From contig CM072879.1 in NCBI GenBank assembly GCA_036937835.1, forward strand, positions 556,001-620,000: a stretch of DNA of 64,000 nt, written 5' to 3'. Numbering within the stretch: the stretch's first letter is position 1; every line of letters starts with the position of its first letter. Source of the stretch: Pampus argenteus. Lineage: Eukaryota; Chordata; Actinopteri; Scombriformes; Stromateidae. This document shows positions 1-9,888 of this stretch, in pieces. The notes under the pieces are model-generated. The model was given only the letters and a program-made list of their open reading frames with translations, did not search any database and was not told the origin of the DNA. Made by a program: the position numbers and the translations under genes.

Positions 1-181
1 TCACCTGTTGAATACTTCACAGGTACGTTTCAGAAGAGAACGTTTAAATGTCGTATGTTTTAAGATGCCTTCCAAAGCCTGATATGATCTATATATACGT
101 TATTTACACATGTTGATCAAACGTGAAATAAAATACCCACAGAGGAGGAAACAGCGTCCTCTGCAGTTTGCATAGAGCAGT

Positions 182-194
182 AAAAAAAAAAAAA
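182..194 (-). terminator. Pol III T-run terminator of type-A 5S (representative)
   Basis: Directly after the type-A 5S gene on the minus strand comes a run of about 12-13 T, well above the four needed by Pol III. Run length varies between units, and in units 8 and 14 (near 10,616 and 23,988) a C interrupts it. Long runs like this are seen only after type A. Confidence 0.75.
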
Positions 195-312
195 GCTTAC
201 AGCACCTGGTATTCCCAGGCGGTCTCCCATCCAGGTACTAACCAGGCCCTAACCTGCTTAGCTTCCGAGATCAGACGAGATCGGGCACGCTCAGGGTGGT
301 GTGGCCGTAAGC
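194..312 (-). rRNA. 5S rRNA, type A (unit 1)
   Basis: The 118-nt core runs from GCTTACGG to GTAAGC and closes helix I. Box A, the intermediate element and box C of the internal Pol III promoter are recognisable. Type-A diagnostic bases are present (G48, G56, C57, T61, A63, G82). Position 26 is T and position 79 is C in this copy. It lies head to head with the type-B gene at 663. Confidence 0.93.
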
Positions 313-662
313 GAAGGAAACAGACACACACAGGGTTTTTATAGATGCCGTAACGCCACACTCTCTCACATGTGCGGTGATTGTATATGTCAATACTGAA
401 TGGAAACACGACACCCTGACGATGACACAAAGTCAGCCAGTAACAGCTGTAACTGTGCGTTCCTCTCCAGGTCAACCTGTAGACATTATTACTTAATACA
501 CAGTCTATATCATTCTTCTTAATGTTGGGGGATTGTATGACTGGAATCAGAGGTTCTTGATCCCAAAATACGGTGATGTGTTAACCCTTTATCAATCGGA
601 ACAGACGATCGCGATGCTGTTGATCGACATGTATAAATACCCTGTGTGTGTCAGTTTCCTTG
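313..662. promoter_or_regulatory. Divergent 5S promoter region (unit 1, representative)
   Basis: This 350-bp stretch separates the 5' ends of type-A (leftward) and type-B (rightward) 5S genes and recurs in every intact unit. A TATA-like box lies at 336-343 for A (minus strand) and at 632-639 for B (TATAAATA), both at -31 to -24 from the first 5S base. The next 20 or so bases (CCCTGTGTGTGTC then GTTTCCTT) are nearly identical for both genes, while the middle of the region is unique to each side. Upstream TATA-like boxes are known to support Pol III transcription of vertebrate 5S genes. Use of these boxes here is inferred. Confidence 0.7.
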
Positions 663-781
663 GCTTACGGCCATACCACCCTGAACGAGCCCGATCTCGT
701 CTGATCACGCAAGCTAACTAGGGTTGGGCCTGGTTAGTACTTGCATGGGAGACCGCCTGGGAATACCAGGTGCTGTAAGCC
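663..781 (+). rRNA. 5S rRNA, type B (unit 1)
   Basis: The 118-nt core carries all nine type-B bases (T12, A23, A26, C48, C56, T57, G61, T63, C82). One private change lies at position 45 (T to A). The TATA-like box is at 632-639, and a TTTT terminator follows the 3' end. Confidence 0.93.
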
Positions 782-785
782 TTTT
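782..785 (+). terminator. Minimal Pol III TTTT terminator of type-B 5S (representative)
   Basis: Type-B genes end GTAAGC followed by C and only four T residues, the minimal Pol III terminator. In unit 18 (about 29,876-29,879) it is reduced to TTTA, which may allow read-through. Confidence 0.6.
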
Positions 786-1506
786 CTGTGCTCTACGCAA
801 ACTGCAGAGGACGCTGCTGCCTCTTGTGTGCAGACAGAGCAAAGAGCGAACTTATTAGCTGCTTTTTCATTGGTGCCTCTTCAGAGTAAATTAGTTTAAC
901 CAAACTTATATATAGACCCCAGTCACATCTATTTTCATGTCAAATAATATAGGTTACTAGATAAGATTACTTATTGCATGTCGCATGTCCATCATAATGT
1001 TCTTTACATTCATTAAAATGTCAACATGATTAGAAAATATGTTTTTCTTGTAAATGAAAATACTGAAACAACAATCACAAAGCTTTTATCTTTGTAATTA
1101 CCCCAGGTTGTCCTTTTCATAGGCTCTTTTGTTAAATTACATCATTTCTTAAAGCAACTAAAATCATTTCCTTCTTTGAGAAAAGAAAAAAACAACAACA
1201 AGCTCTGCACGTACCGTATTTTCAGGTAAGGGGAAAGAGAAAATATCTAAGAAAAAACAGGTATTTTTCTACACATGGCTAGTTGGGGTTAACTGTCAAA
1301 GGAACAAATTAAAAGACTAAAACCATCACCTGTTGAATACTTCACAGGTACGTTTCAGAAGAGAACGTTTAAATGTCGTATGTTTTAAGATGCCTTCCAA
1401 AGCCTGATATGATCTATACATACGTTATTTACACATGTTGATCAAACGTAAAATAAAATACCCACAGAGGAGGAAACAGCGTCCTCTGCAGTTTGCATAG
1501 AGCAGA
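786..1506. other. 5S intergenic spacer (representative of every unit)
   Basis: About 740 bp of AT-rich DNA lies between the 3' end of a type-B gene and the 3' end of the next type-A gene. I see no coding potential in it. The first and last roughly 40 bp are related inverted copies (the GCAAACTGCAGAGGACGCTG block), matching the downstream flanks of both 5S types. A short interrupted inverted repeat (ACCTGT ... ACAGGT) occurs near 1329-1350. The same spacer recurs in each later unit with scattered substitutions, so it is not listed again. Confidence 0.8.
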
Positions 1507-1518
1507 AAAAAAAAAAAA

Positions 1519-1627
1519 AGCTTACAGCACCTGGTATTCCCAGGCGGTCTCCCATCCAAGTACTAACCAGGCCCTAACCTGCTTAGCTTCCGAGATCAGG
1601 CGCGCTCAGGGTGGTGTGGCCGTAAGC
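1519..1627 (-). pseudogene. 5S rRNA type A with 10-nt deletion (unit 2)
   Basis: The core is only 108 nt because positions 30-39 (CGATCTCGTC) are missing. The rest matches type A, including box A, box C and a long T-run. The lost bases fall in the helix III/loop C region, so the RNA is unlikely to fold or bind uL18 (L5) normally. The internal promoter is downstream of the deletion and may still work. The same deletion recurs in a type-B gene at 20501. Confidence 0.88.
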
Positions 1628-1848
1628 GAAGGAAACAGACACACACAGGGTTTTTATAGATGCCGTAACGCCACACTCTCTCACATGTGCGGTGATTGTA
1701 TATGTCGATACTGAATGGAAACACGACACCCTGACGATGACACAAAGTCAGCCAGTAACAGCTGTAACTGTGCGTCCCTCTCCAGGTCAACCTGTAGACA
1801 TTATTACTTAATACACAGTCTATATCGGGCATCACGGATTAGCGGACT

Positions 1849-1868
1849 CCGGTCCGGATCCGGACCGG
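1849..1868. repeat. Perfect 20-bp palindrome near the left end of the hAT element
   Basis: CCGGTCCGGATCCGGACCGG is its own reverse complement. A further TCCGGACC lies just to the right (about 1880), and CCGGACC recurs near the right end (about 2949-2955). Repeated GGTCCG subterminal motifs resemble the subterminal transposase-binding repeats of hAT elements. That role is inferred. Confidence 0.65.
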
Positions 1869-2054
1869 GAAATGGCTCTGTCCGGACCGCGACCACTGGC
1901 GAAATAAGTAGAGCGGATTTGAGCGCACATAGAAATTTACCGTGGCCGCTGCTACTATAGTCAATCCGGTAAACTCGTGCCGGTAGCCAAGGACACCCTG
2001 CGACGCCTACAAAATTCCCACAGAAAAGCAGGGAGAGCAAGGCTGAATGGAGAC

Positions 2055-2378
2055 ATGGCTTGTTCTAAAAAGAGGAAAGTAGATACTGAAAATCGTTGTT
2101 TTAATGATGAATGGACAACTAAATATCTGTTCATTCTCCCTGCTGGCAGCTCCAAGCCTGTTTGCTTAATTTGTTCTGAGACCGTGGCATTGATTAAAAG
2201 TGGGAACGTGAAGCGCCACTACGAAACAAAGCATGGCTCATTTGAGCAAACGTATGGTGCAGGTACCCAGGTGAGGGAACAGAAAATAAGCGAATTGCAA
2301 GCTCAACATGCAAGATCGACTCGACTCATCACACACACACACACACAGCCCAACAACGTGCAAATGAGTGCGCTTTAA
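2055..2378 (+). pseudogene. Truncated hAT transposase N-terminus (BED/SPIN-DOC-like zinc finger)
   Basis: A 107-residue frame begins at the ATG at 2055, read as MACSKKRKVD. It has a basic start, a FNDEW-TKYLFI-like stretch, and a zinc-finger pattern with C37-x2-C40 and H55-x4-H60. This matches the N-terminal zinc finger of Charlie-type hAT transposases and of host proteins derived from them (GTF2IRD2/ZBED-like). After about residue 85 it runs into a (CA)n tract and stops, and the RNase H-like catalytic core is absent. An in-frame extension to 1977 has no homologous look. I judge it a remnant, not a working gene. Confidence 0.7.
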
Positions 2379-3142
2379 AAATATCATGAGAATGGCATTA
2401 ACTCTGTTTCAACCCAGATTTAAACTCCTGGCAGGTCACATGCCCATTTCTCCCATTGAAGCAAACAAGAAGAAAAAGATGAAAGATGAAAAAGTTCAAC
2501 AATAAGGAGAGTTCCATAAAAAATGTTTTGCACTTTTTTGTTCATTTTTCCTGAGTTTACTTTTTTATTAACATGAAGAAGGCTTCAATTAAGAAAGAAA
2601 GGACAGAAAAATGTTTTATGAAAAATGAAGTTCATTTTTTTTCACTTGAAGAGGCCTTCAATTATTCAAGCATGGAACTGTTGCATTATAGAAAAAAGGA
2701 AGTCCACTCAGCTTGCACTATTATTTATTTTATTCAAAGGATTCAAAAGGATTCCCTTTTGGTTGACTTGAAATAAAAACCTTAAACGTATTTGATTGCC
2801 TGGGACTACTTTTATTTATGATAAGAGATTGAATGAACGAATGTGTCTAATATCTCGCATTTTAAGTAAAAACTTAAACAAATATTTACTTTTTAAAAAT
2901 GTGGCTAAGACTTTTGCTCGGACCTTCTACTTGGGCAAAATGTAATAACCGGACCTTGGGGACTTTTAATTGAATACCCCTGGTCTATATCATTCTTCTT
3001 AATGTTGGGGGATTGTATGACTGGAATCAGAGGTTCTTGATCCCAAAATACGGTGATGTGTTAACCCTTTATCAATCGGAACAGACGATCGCGATGCTGT
3101 TGATCGACATGTATAAATACCCTGTGTGTGTCAGTTTCCTTG

Positions 3143-3261
3143 GCTTACGGCCATACCACCCTGAACGAGCCCGATCTCGTCTGATCTCGCAAGCTAACTA
3201 GGGTTGGGCCTGATTAGTACTTGCATGGGAGACCGCCTGGGAATACTAGGTGCTGTAAGCC
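3143..3261 (+). rRNA. 5S rRNA, type B (unit 2)
   Basis: Full 118-nt type-B core with two private changes: position 71 G to A, and position 105 C to T in helix IV/I. Its own TATA-like box and 140 or so bp of upstream sequence remain right of the hAT insertion, but the type-A partner (1519) is now 1.5 kb away. Confidence 0.9.
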
Positions 3262-3999
3262 TTTTCTGTGCTCTACGCAAACTGCAGAGGACGCTGCTGC
3301 CTCTTGTGTGCAGACAGAGCAAAGAGCGAACTTATTAGCTGCTTTTTCATTGGTGCCTCTTCAGAGTAAATTAGTTTAACCAAACTTATATATAGACCCC
3401 AGTCACATCTATTTTCATGTCAAATAATATAGGTTACTAGATAAGATTACATATTGTATGTCGCATGTCCATCATAATGTTCTTTACATTTATTAAAATG
3501 TCAACATGATTAGAAAATATGTTTTTCTTGTAAATGAAAATACTGAAACAACAATCACAAAGCTTTTATCTTTGTAATTACCCCAGGCTGTCCTTTTCAT
3601 AGGCTCTTTTGTTAAATTACATCATTTCTTAAAGCAACTAAAATCATTTCCTTCTTTGAGAAAAGAAAAAAACAACAACAAGCTCTGCACGTACCGTATT
3701 TTCAGGTAAGGGGAAAGAGAAAATATCTAAGAAAAAACAGGTATTTTTCTACACATGGCTAGTTGGGGTTAACTGTCAAAGGAACAAATTAAAAGACTAA
3801 AACCATCACCTGTTGAATACTTCACAGGTACGTTTCAGAAGAGAACGTTTAAATGTCGTATGTTTTAAGATGCCTTCCAAAGCCTGATATGATCTATACA
3901 TACGTTATTTACACATATTGATCAAACGTGAAATAAAATACCCACAGAGGAGGAAACAGCGTCCTCTGCAGTTTGCATAGAGCAGTAAAAAAAAAAAAA

Positions 4000-4118
4000 A
4001 GCTTACAGCACCTGGTATTCCCAGGCGGTCTCCCATCCAAGTACCAACCAGGCCCTAACCTGCTTAGCTTCCGAGATCAGACGAGATCGGGCTCGCTCAG
4101 GGTGGTGTGGCCGTAAGC
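4000..4118 (-). rRNA. 5S rRNA, type A (unit 3)
   Basis: Full-length type-A core. Position 26 is A, the type-B state, and position 74 is G. Head to head with the type-B gene at 4469, with a 350-bp gap. A long T-run follows its 3' end. Confidence 0.92.
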
Positions 4119-4468
4119 GAAGGAAACAGACACACACAGGGTATTTATAGATGCCGTAATGCCACACTCTCTCACATGTGCGGTGATTGTATATGTCGAC
4201 ACTGAATGGAAACACGACACCCTGACGATGACACAAAGTCAGCCAGTAACAGCTGTAACTGTGCGTTCCTCTCCAGGTCAACCTGTAGACATTATTACTT
4301 AATACACAGTCTATATCATTCTTCTTAATGTTGGGGCATTGTATGACTGGAATCAGAGGTTCTTGATCCCAAAATACGGTGATGTGTTAACCCTTTATCA
4401 ATCGGAACAGACGATCGCGATGCTGTTGATCGACATGTATAAATACCCTGTGTGTGTCAGTTTCCTTG

Positions 4469-4587
4469 GCTTACGGCCATACCACCCTGAATGAGCCCGA
4501 TCTCGTCTGATCTCGCAAGCTAACTAGGGTTGGGCCTGGTTAGTACTTGCATGGGAGACCGCCTGGGAATACCAGGTGCTGTAAGCC
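4469..4587 (+). rRNA. 5S rRNA, type B (unit 3)
   Basis: Full-length type-B core with position 24 C to T. This changes the GAAC at which Mutsu inserts to GAAT. The same variant is found in unit 5, exactly two units on. Confidence 0.92.
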
Positions 4588-5324
4588 TTTTCTGTGCTCT
4601 ACGCAAACTGCAGAGGACGCTGCTGCCTCTTGTGTGCAGACAGAGCAAAGAGCGAACTTATTAGCTGCTTTTTCATTGGTGCCTCTTCAGAGTAAATTAG
4701 TTTAACCAAACTTATATATAGACCCCAGTCACATCTATTTTCATGTCAAATAATATAGGTTACTAGATAAGATTACATATTGTATGTCGCATGTCCATCA
4801 TAATGTTCTTTACATTCATTAAAATGTCAACATGATTAGAAAATATGTTTTTCTTGTAAATGAAAATACTGAAACAACAATCACAAAGCTTTTATCTTTG
4901 TAATTACCCCAGGTTGTCCTTTTCATAGGCTCTTTTGTTAAATTACATCATTTCTTAAAGCAACTAAAATCATTTCCTTCTTTGAGAAAAGAAAAAAACA
5001 ACAAAAAGCTCTGCACGTACCGTATTTTCAGGTAAGGGGAAAGAGAAAATATCTAAGAAAAAACAGGTATTTTTCTACACATGGCTAGTTGGGGTTAACT
5101 GTCAAAGGAACAAATTAAAAGACTAAAACCATCACCTGTTGAATACTTCACAGGTACGTTTCAGAAGAGAACGTTTAAATGTCGTATGTTTTAAGATGCC
5201 TTCCAAAGCCTGATATGATCTATACATACGTTATTTACACATGTTGATCAAACGTGAAATAAGATACCCACAGAGGAGGAAACAGCGTCCTCTGCAGTTT
5301 GCATAGAGCAGTAAAAAAAAAAAA

Positions 5325-5443
5325 AGCTTACAGCACCTGGTATTCCCAGGCGGTCTCCCATCCAGGTACTAACCAGGCCCTAACCTGCTTAGCTTCCGAG
5401 ATCAGACGAGATCGGGCGCGCTCAGTGTGGTGTGGCCGTAAGC
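5325..5443 (-). rRNA. 5S rRNA, type A (unit 4)
   Basis: Full-length type-A core with position 18 C to A (a helix II base) and C79. Identical in sequence to the type-A gene of unit 6, 2,651 bp downstream. Confidence 0.91.
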
Positions 5444-5793
5444 GAAGGAAACAGACACACACAGGGTATTTATAGATGCCGTAACGCCACACTCTCTCAC
5501 ATGTGCGGTGATTGTATATGTCGACACTGAATGGAAACACGACACCCTGACGATGACACAAAGTCAGCCAGTAACAGCTGTAACTGTGCGTTCCTCTCCA
5601 GGTCAACCTGTAGACATTATTACTTAATACACAGTCTATATCATTCTTCTTAATGTTGGGGCATTGTATGACTGGAATCAGAGGTTCTTGATCCCAAAAT
5701 ACGGTGATGTGTTAACCCTTTATCAATCGGAATAGACGATCGCGATGCTGTTGATCGAAATGTATAAATACCCTGTGTGTGTCAGTTTCCTTG

Positions 5794-5912
5794 GCTTACG
5801 GCCATACCACCCTGAACGAGCCCGATCTCGTCTGATCTCGCAAGCTAACTAGGGTTGGGCCTGGTTAGTACTTGCATGGGAGACCGCCTGGGAATACCAG
5901 GTGCTGTAAGCC
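5794..5912 (+). rRNA. 5S rRNA, type B (unit 4)
   Basis: Consensus type-B core with all nine diagnostic bases. The upstream region carries substitutions (AATAGACG, and GAAATG before the TATA box) shared only with unit 6. Confidence 0.93.
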
Positions 5913-6650
5913 TTTTCTGTGCTCTACGCAAACTGCAGAGGACGCTGCTGCCTCTTGTGTGCAGACAGAGCAAAGAGCGAACTTATTAGCTGCTTTTTCA
6001 TTGGTGCCTCTTCAGAGTAAATTAGTTTAACCAAACTTATATATAGACCCCAGTCACATCTATTTTCATGTCAAATAATATAGGTTACTAGATAAGATTA
6101 CATATTGTATGTCGCATGTCCATCATAATGTTCTTTACATTCATTAAAATGTCAACATGATTAGAAAATATGTTTTTCTTGTAAATGAAAATACTGAAAC
6201 AACAATCACAAAGCTTTTATCTTTGTAATTACCCCAGGTTGTCCTTTTCATAGGCTCTTTTGTTAAATTACATCATTTCTTAAAGCAACTAAAATCATTT
6301 CCTTCTTTGAGAAAAGAAAAAAACAACAACAAGCTCTGCACGTACCGTATTTTCAGGTAAGGGGAAAGAGAAAATATCTAAGAAAAAACAGGTATTTTTC
6401 TACACATGGCTAGTTGGGGTTAACTGTCAAAGGAACAAATTAAAAGACTAAAACCATCACCTGTTGAATACTTCACAGGTACGTTTCAGAAGAGAACGTT
6501 TAAATGTCGTATGTTTTAAGATGCCTTCCAAAGCCTGATATGATCTATACATACGTTATTTACACATGTTGATCAAACGTGAAATAAAATACCCACAGAG
6601 GAGGAAACAGCGTCCTCTGCAGTTTGCATAGAGCAGTAAAAAAAAAAAAA

Positions 6651-6769
6651 AGCTTACAGCACCTGGTATTCCCAGGTGGTCTCCCATCCAGGTACTAACC
6701 AGGCCCTAACCTGCTTAGCTTCCGAGATCAGACGAGATCGGGCGCGCTCAGGGTGGTGTGGCCGTAAGC
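6651..6769 (-). rRNA. 5S rRNA, type A (unit 5)
   Basis: Full-length type-A core with position 93 G to A inside box C, and C79. The change may weaken TFIIIA contact. The same variant occurs in unit 9 and in the truncated unit-19 gene, the two units that carry Mutsu. Confidence 0.91.
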
Positions 6770-7119
6770 GAAGGGAACAGACACACACAGGGTATTTATA
6801 GATGCCGTAACGCCACACTCTCTCACATGTGCGGTGATTGTATATGTCGACACTGAATGGAAACACGACACCCTGACGATGACACAAAGTCAGCCAGTAA
6901 CAGCTGTAACTGTGCGTTCCTCTCCAGGTCAACCTGTAGACATTATTACTTAATACACAGTCTATATCATTCTTCTTAATGTTGGGGCATTGTATGACTG
7001 GAATCAGAGGTTCTTGATCCCAAAATACGGTGATGTGTTAACCCTTTATCAATCGGAACAGACGATCGCGATGCTGTTGATCGACATGTATAAATACCCT
7101 GTGTGTGTCAGTTTCCTTG

Positions 7120-7238
7120 GCTTACGGCCATACCACCCTGAATGAGCCCGATCTCGTCTGATCTCGCAAGCTAACTAGGGTTGGGCCTGGTTAGTACTTG
7201 CATGGGAGACCGCCTGGGAATACCAGGTGCTGTAAGCC
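7120..7238 (+). rRNA. 5S rRNA, type B (unit 5)
   Basis: Full-length type-B core with T24 (GAAT instead of GAAC), as in unit 3. Boxes A and C are as in the type-B consensus. Confidence 0.92.
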
Positions 7239-7975
7239 TTTTCTGTGCTCTACGCAAACTGCAGAGGACGCTGCTGCCTCTTGTGTGCAGACAGAGCAAA
7301 GAGCGAACTTATTAGCTGCTTTTTCATTGGTGCCTCTTCAGAGTAAATTAGTTTAACCAAACTTATATATAGACCCCAGTCACATCTATTTTCATGTCAA
7401 ATAATATAGGTTACTAGATAAGATTACATATTGTATGTCGCATGTCCATCATAATGTTCTTTACATTCATTAAAATGTCAACATGATTAGAAAATATGTT
7501 TTTCTTGTAAATGAAAATACTGAAACAACAATCACAAAGCTTTTATCTTTGTAATTACCCCAGGTTGTCCTTTTCATAGGCTCTTTTGTTAAATTACATC
7601 ATTTCTTAAAGCAACTAAAATCATTTCCTTCTTTGAGAAAAGAAAAAAACAACAAAAAGCTCTGCACGTACCGTATTTTCAGGTAAGGGGAAAGAGAAAA
7701 TATCTAAGAAAAAACAGGTATTTTTCTACACATGGCTAGTTGGGGTTAACTGTCAAAGGAACAAATTAAAAGACTAAAACCATCACCTGTTGAATACTTC
7801 ACAGGTACGTTTCAGAAGAGAACGTTTAAATGTCGTATGTTTTAAGATGCCTTCCAAAGCCTGATATGATCTATACATACGTTATTTACACATGTTGATC
7901 AAACGTGAAATAAGATACCCACAGAGGAGGAAACAGCGTCCTCTGCAGTTTGCATAGAGCAGTAAAAAAAAAAAA

Positions 7976-8094
7976 AGCTTACAGCACCTGGTATTCCCAG
8001 GCGGTCTCCCATCCAGGTACTAACCAGGCCCTAACCTGCTTAGCTTCCGAGATCAGACGAGATCGGGCGCGCTCAGTGTGGTGTGGCCGTAAGC
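7976..8094 (-). rRNA. 5S rRNA, type A (unit 6)
   Basis: Same sequence as the unit-4 type-A gene, with A18 and C79. This is part of a two-unit (2,651-bp) duplication. Confidence 0.91.
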
Positions 8095-8444
8095 GAAGGA
8101 AACAGACACACACAGGGTATTTATAGATGCCGTAACGCCACACTCTCTCACATGTGCGGTGATTGTATATGTCGACACTGAATGGAAACACGACACCCTG
8201 ACGATGACACAAAGTCAGCCAGTAACAGCTGTAACTGTGCGTTCCTCTCCAGGTCAACCTGTAGACATTATTACTTAATACACAGTCTATATCATTCTTC
8301 TTAATGTTGGGGCATTGTATGACTGGAATCAGAGGTTCTTGATCCCAAAATACGGTGATGTGTTAACCCTTTATCAATCGGAATAGACGATCGCGATGCT
8401 GTTGATCGAAATGTATAAATACCCTGTGTGTGTCAGTTTCCTTG

Positions 8445-8563
8445 GCTTACGGCCATACCACCCTGAACGAGCCCGATCTCGTCTGATCTCGCAAGCTAAC
8501 TAGGGTTGGGCCTGGTTAGTACTTGCATGGGAGACCGCCTGGGAATACCAGGTGCTGTAAGCC
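8445..8563 (+). rRNA. 5S rRNA, type B (unit 6)
   Basis: Consensus type-B core. The upstream promoter variants match unit 4. Confidence 0.93.
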
Positions 8564-9300
8564 TTTTCTGTGCTCTACGCAAACTGCAGAGGACGCTGCT
8601 GCCTCTTGTGTGCAGACAGAGCAAAGAGCGAACTTATTAGCTGCTTTTTCATTGGTGCCTCTTCAGAGTAAATTAGTTTAACCAAACTTATATATAGACC
8701 CCAGTCACATCTATTTTCATGTCAAATAATATAGGTTACTAGATAAGATTACATATTGTATGTCGCATGTCCATCATAATGTTCTTTACATTCATTAAAA
8801 TGTCAACATGATTAGAAAATATGTTTTTCTTGTAAATGAAAATACTGAAACAACAATCACAAAGCTTTTATCTTTGTAATTACCCCAGGTTGTCCTTTTC
8901 ATAGGCTCTTTTGTTAAATTACATCATTTCTTAAAGCAACTAAAATCATTTTCTTCTTTGAGAAAAGAAAAAAACAACAACAAGCTCTGCACGTACCGTA
9001 TTTTCAGGTAAGGGGAAAGAGAAAATATCTAAGAAAAAACAGGTATTTTTCTACACATGGCTAGTTGGGGTTAACTGTCAAAGGAACAAATTAAAAGACT
9101 AAAACCATCACCTGTTGAATACTTCACAGGTACGTTTCAGAAGAGAACGTTTAAATGTCGTATGTTTTAAGATGCCTTCCAAAGCCTGATATGATCTATA
9201 CATACGTTATTTACACATGTTGATCAAACGTGAAATAAAATACCCACAGAGGAGGAAACAGCGTCCTCTGCAGTTTGCATAGAGCAGTAAAAAAAAAAAA

Positions 9301-9419
9301 ACCTTACAGCACCTGGTATTCCCAGGCGGTCTCCCATCCAGGTACTAACCAGGCCTTAACCTGCTTAGCTTCCGAGATCAGACGAGATCGGGCGCGCTCA
9401 GGGTGGTGTGGCCGTAAGC
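9301..9419 (-). rRNA. 5S rRNA, type A (unit 7)
   Basis: Full-length type-A core. The last core base is changed (position 118 C to G), which breaks the terminal pair of helix I. Position 64 is A and position 79 is C. Confidence 0.88.
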
Positions 9420-9769
9420 GAAGGAAACAGACACACACAGGGTATTTATAGATGCCGTAACGCCACACTCTCTCACATGTGCGGTGATTGTATATGTCGA
9501 CACTGAATGGAAACACGACACCCTGACGATGACACAAAGTCAGCCAGTAACAGCTGTAACTGTGCGTTCCTCTCCAGGTCAACCTGTAGACATTATTACT
9601 TAATACACAGTCTATATCATTCTTCTTAATGTTGGGGCATTGTATGACTGGAATCAGAGGTTCTTGATCCCAAAATACGGTGATGTGTTAACCCTTTATC
9701 AATCGGAACAGACGATCGCGATGCTGTTGATCGACATGTATAAATACCCTGTGTGTGTCAGTTTCCTTG

Positions 9770-9888
9770 GCTTACGGCCATACCACCCTGAACGAGCCCG
9801 ATCTCGTCTGATCTCGCAAGCTAACTAGGGTTGGGCCTGGTTAGTACTTGCATGGGAGACAGCCTGGGAATACCAGGTGCTGTAAGCC
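9770..9888 (+). rRNA. 5S rRNA, type B (unit 7)
   Basis: Full-length type-B core with position 92 C to A in box C. The same change is found in unit 15, together with shared spacer variants. Confidence 0.91.

Larger units (their letters stand above)
1826..2982 (+). mobile_element. hAT-like DNA transposon remnant (non-autonomous)
   Basis: This 1,157-bp block interrupts the 5S promoter region of unit 2 and is flanked by an 8-bp direct repeat GTCTATAT (1818-1825 and 2983-2990), the duplication length of hAT transposons. The right end reads GAATACCCCTG, the inverse of a hAT-type CAGGGGTATTC terminus. The left end (CGGGCATCAC) does not match it well, so that terminal repeat is degenerate or altered. 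Inside lies a short BED/SPIN-DOC-like zinc-finger reading frame related to the N-terminus of Charlie-group hAT transposases. No catalytic domain remains. A perfect 20-bp palindrome sits near the left end, and a (CA)n tract lies at about 2329-2347. Confidence 0.8.

Noticed and set aside
197..475. Recurring 92-codon minus-strand and 62-codon plus-strand open frames in every 5S unit
   Set aside because: They overlap the 5S genes and the divergent promoter, and recur only because the unit repeats. No protein-like domain is seen.
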